Shown: in pieces, positions 61,824-64,000 of the stretch
How the letters are laid out: the number at the start of each line of letters is the position of its first letter
How positions within the stretch are numbered: the stretch's first letter is position 1
Assembly (NCBI GenBank): GCA_043744255.1
Contig: JAYTVA010000110.1
Span: 1-64,000, forward strand
Direction of reading: 5' to 3'
DNA from: UKL13-2 sp043744255
Lineage (GTDB): Bacteria; Pseudomonadota; Gammaproteobacteria; Burkholderiales; Usitatibacteraceae
DNA: 64,000 bases
Translations under genes and position numbers: made by a program
The notes under the pieces: generated by a model
The model's input: the letters and a program-made list of their open reading frames with translations, nothing else
Databases searched by the model: none
Told to the model about the DNA's origin: nothing

Positions 61824-63214
61824 GCCGTCATGGCCTGATCGGCATTTGCGTTGCTGACATCGACGCGCAACATTGACGCAGCTAACGCCAGTAACTGCGG
61901 CAACATTTCAAAGCGCCCCGGCTTCAGATTCGAGACCGCCCGGTAAGCGCGCTTGCAAAACAGGTTGTACGCGATGCTCCATTCGAGCAGCGCAGCAGCG
62001 GCGTCTCGCGCGCCGCTGGCATCGGCGTAGGCATTCAGGAATGCACGCCACGACGGCTCGCTGGATGCTGGGTGCGCACCGGCGAGCAAGGCACGATATT
62101 GCATGTCAGCGACCCAAGCGCCCAGTTCCAGCACCGCCGGTCCGCGCACCATGCTATCGAGATCAATAAAGACGAGCCGCTCACCATCGACCAAGATATT
62201 GCGCGGATGCAAATCGCCATGCAGTGTCACTTGCGGGCAGGCAGCCAATTTGCTCAACCCGCGCGCCAACGCGCTTACCACCTGCGCAAGTAGCGGTTCC
62301 CATGTGTGCTCAACATTCATCAACAACGCCGCCACGCGACGCGGTGCTTCTGCGAGTGCCGCGAAATCACATGGTGGGTGCATCAGTAGCGGCGTGGCAT
62401 GCAGCGCGGCCAATTGCGCACCGACGCGCGCGGCCATGGTCGGCGATACTTGCGAATGCAAATCGAGCAACGGTTGCCCCACCACTGCCGCCTGCCAATG
62501 CAATCCGGCGTCGGCTTGCCACAGGATGGATGATGCCGTGTGAAGGCATCCAGTGCGTTGCGCCGCGCATTCGCTGAGTGCACACATGGCGGCGTGTGTG
62601 GTCGCGCCGCGCGCGCGCGCATCCGCCTTGGCATACACGGTCGTGGTGCGCATCTCCGCGCCCACCGCAAATTCCAATTCAACACACGCACACACCCGGT
62701 TTTCAGGCACGTACTGGACGATCTCGGCGTGATGATGAATGAGCCGCCCTTCCCCGCCACTGACAGCAGCAACCACTTCCGGCAACCAGCGCGTACGCAG
62801 TTGCACGTCGTCGTCGAGTACCGCCATCGCCGCGATCCGCGCATCGTTAGGCAGCCAGTGCGCGAGCATGTCAAGCGATGGCCGGTGTGACAATGTCGGC
62901 CCCGCCGCCGATGGACGCACGCGTGGCGTGCTGGCCTTCGTGAAACGGCGCGCGGATTCACCGCCGCTGAAAAATCGTCCGGCAACGCGTTGCTCGAACA
63001 CACGCCCGTGCGCATCGTCTAGCAACGACAACACATACGACACCGTGCAGTTGCGCTGCGGTCGATACTTGACGCGATCAATACGGCAACCATCAACCCG
63101 CAATGCCCCGTGTAGGCGCAATTCTCCCGCGAAAATATCCGCCATCGCCGACGCATCAAGCGCGGTGGCTAACTGCGGCAGCGCACGGTCATTGGGAATC
63201 GTGACCGTCGTCAT
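61820..63214 (-). CDS. APH-family phosphotransferase-like protein (paralogue 2)
   Basis: 464 residues from ATG at 63214, overlapping the heparinase-like gene by 4 bp (ATGA). Same fold and same N-terminal pattern as its downstream neighbour (paired segments RIDRVKYRPQRNCTVSYVLS here and an Arg-rich equivalent there), but a canonical catalytic loop HGDLHPRNIL near residue 364 and FIDLDSMVRGP near 380. The intact Asn suggests this copy is an active kinase. Tandem kinase-like paralogues between an exporter and a heparinase II/III-like gene are unusual. Confidence 0.87.
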   Translation of the reverse strand: MTTVTIPNDRALPQLATALDASAMADIFAGELRLHGALRVDGCRIDRVKYRPQRNCTVSYVLSLLDDAHGRVFEQRVAGRFFSGGESARRFTKASTPRVRPSAAGPTLSHRPSLDMLAHWLPNDARIAAMAVLDDDVQLRTRWLPEVVAAVSGGEGRLIHHHAEIVQYVPENRVCACVELEFAVGAEMRTTTVYAKADARARGATTHAAMCALSECAAQRTGCLHTASSILWQADAGLHWQAAVVGQPLLDLHSQVSPTMAARVGAQLAALHATPLLMHPPCDFAALAEAPRRVAALLMNVEHTWEPLLAQVVSALARGLSKLAACPQVTLHGDLHPRNILVDGERLVFIDLDSMVRGPAVLELGAWVADMQYRALLAGAHPASSEPSWRAFLNAYADASGARDAAAALLEWSIAYNLFCKRAYRAVSNLKPGRFEMLPQLLALAASMLRVDVSNANADQAMTA

Positions 63215-64000
63215 GTGCTGACCCCGCTTGCACTTGCAAATGGGATGGCAGCGTTGCTCGCGGCATCGACCAGTCGTGCGCCTGCATGCGAGAGTGCACG
63301 CAATACCCGCCCACCGCTGTCTTGGCGCACGAACACCCACCGCCCACTGAACGAAAATTCACCGATTGACCACTCCTGATCCGCACTGCAACGCGAATGG
63401 AACCAAGTGTCAGTGACTGCTTCGCCGTCGATATTCAGAGTGATACGTAGCGCGCGCGAACGCGTGCCTTTCACCGCGATATCGTCGAGTTGCAGCGCAG
63501 GCTCTTGCTCACGCCACGGCAGCAGCAGCGTGTCGAAGTCCGCATCGCGGGCGTGCACCACGCTACGAAGTTTGGGTGCGCGCTGCTTGTCGCCGTAACG
63601 CATCGACACCCAGCTCGGCACCAGCGAATGTTCAACACCGTCACGTGCGGACTGGGCAATCAACAGGCCGGGCGAATGCACCCGAAGCCCCTCGTCGCAG
63701 CGCAGCGCCGAGTCGCCCTGGGCATGCGCGCCCAACTGAAAATGCAACGCGTATTCGTGCTCGCTCTCCGCACGCAACCAGTCGCTAACAATCCAATAAC
63801 GACGATCAACAAAAACGATGCAGCGCTCATGGACGGCGTCGTACTCATGACTTACCGCGCGACCATGCAAAACATCGAGGTGCTCACCGTGGCAGCGTTC
63901 CAGCATGGTCGCCTGTGGCGCGGGACCGCAAATTTTATGGCGCACCGAGCCATGCGCGTGCCGCGACGCTTCCTTGATCGCCCGCGCTTCGTAGCGGGTC
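63211..64000 (-). CDS. Heparinase II/III-like protein, C-terminal part (runs off the right edge)
   Basis: The open frame extends to base 64000 without a stop, so only the last 263 codons are visible. Features: AVSHEYDAVHERCIVFVDRR, YWIVSDWLRAESEHEYALHF and a beta-rich C-terminus, like the beta-sandwich C-terminal domain of heparinase II/III and alginate-lyase-type proteins. A GTG at 63945 is an internal possible start but the frame goes on upstream, so the gene probably starts outside the window. Such enzymes cleave uronate-containing polymers, which fits with ugd in the operon. The catalytic part lies outside the window. Confidence 0.75.
   Translation of the reverse strand, partial: TRYEARAIKEASRHAHGSVRHKICGPAPQATMLERCHGEHLDVLHGRAVSHEYDAVHERCIVFVDRRYWIVSDWLRAESEHEYALHFQLGAHAQGDSALRCDEGLRVHSPGLLIAQSARDGVEHSLVPSWVSMRYGDKQRAPKLRSVVHARDADFDTLLLPWREQEPALQLDDIAVKGTRSRALRITLNIDGEAVTDTWFHSRCSADQEWSIGEFSFSGRWVFVRQDSGGRVLRALSHAGARLVDAASNAAIPFASASGVST

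Noticed and set aside
60516..63214. Aminoglycoside resistance genes
   Set aside because: Only the general APH fold is shared; length, context and coupling with exporter and polysaccharide genes argue against antibiotic modification.
1..64000. tRNA, rRNA, CRISPR arrays, insertion sequences, phage attachment sites
   Set aside because: Read through on both strands; no tRNA-like cloverleaf, regularly spaced repeats, transposase or integrase motif was recognised.

Overview
The window looks like a chromosomal stretch of a betaproteobacterium, most likely of the order Burkholderiales. The evidence is gene order and family content. The block rne - rluC - gph-like - Rieske - maf - yceD - rpmF - plsX - fabH - fabD - fabG - acpP - fabF - mltG - tmk - holB - pilZ follows the classical proteobacterial fatty-acid/cell-envelope order. 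It is mixed with families common in this group: DUF1631, YbiB next to nasA, orn / M48 peptidase / pterin dehydratase / rsgA, and a PP2C-kinase fused protein beside a nitrate transporter. By eye the DNA is moderately GC-rich and densely coded, with many 1-8 bp start/stop overlaps. I see no rRNA, tRNA, CRISPR array or intact insertion sequence.

Layout. 1-4.0 kb: the 5' part of an EamA transporter, a DedA protein, and a ZnuD-like zinc receptor with a DUF2946-type partner. 4.3-8.4 kb: a light and DNA-repair neighbourhood, with an operon of DUF2256 zinc ribbon, FAD oxidoreductase and SDR divergent from a small unknown protein and an iron-sulfur photolyase (FeS-BCP). 8.5-10.9 kb: a GAF protein with a degenerate GGDEF domain, and a BLUF blue-light sensor translationally coupled to AlkB. 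11-14.1 kb: orn, an M48 peptidase, pterin carbinolamine dehydratase and rsgA. 14.1-23.9 kb: nitrate assimilation (kinase/phosphatase, narK, nirB, nirD, nasA, ybiB). The narK/nirB gap holds two divergent sigma-54 promoters and an NtrC-like site. 24-28.2 kb: DUF1631, a tiny charged protein, a LOG-family protein and PilZ. 28.2-38.7 kb: the fab/plsX/rpmF supercluster, Maf and a tetrapyrrole-methylase-fold methyltransferase. 38.7-42.1 kb: a large PAS-GGDEF-EAL c-di-GMP protein. 42.2-47.7 kb: Rieske protein, HAD phosphatase, rluC, and rne with its terminator. 47.7-51.5 kb: a DsbA-like isomerase, a VOC protein, a low-molecular-weight phosphatase and uvrB. 51.6-53.1 kb: a VapBC45-like toxin-antitoxin pair followed by a decayed type I restriction-modification fragment. 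53.1-64 kb: a TonB receptor, ugd and a tightly coupled surface-polysaccharide operon running off the right edge.

How the genes work together. The nitrate block forms a full import-reduce-reduce route (nitrate in, nitrite, ammonium) with visible nitrogen-limitation control. The fab block makes acyl-ACP from malonyl-CoA and passes intermediates to phospholipid synthesis through PlsX. The right-hand cluster has UDP-glucuronate supply (Ugd), a MurG-like glycosyltransferase, an ABC exporter, two phosphotransferase-fold proteins, a polysaccharide deacetylase and a heparinase II/III-like enzyme. The genes are coupled by 4- or 8-bp overlaps, except for a 47-bp gap before ugd. I cannot match this combination to a named capsule or exopolysaccharide pathway, and I consider it the best candidate for an undescribed system here.
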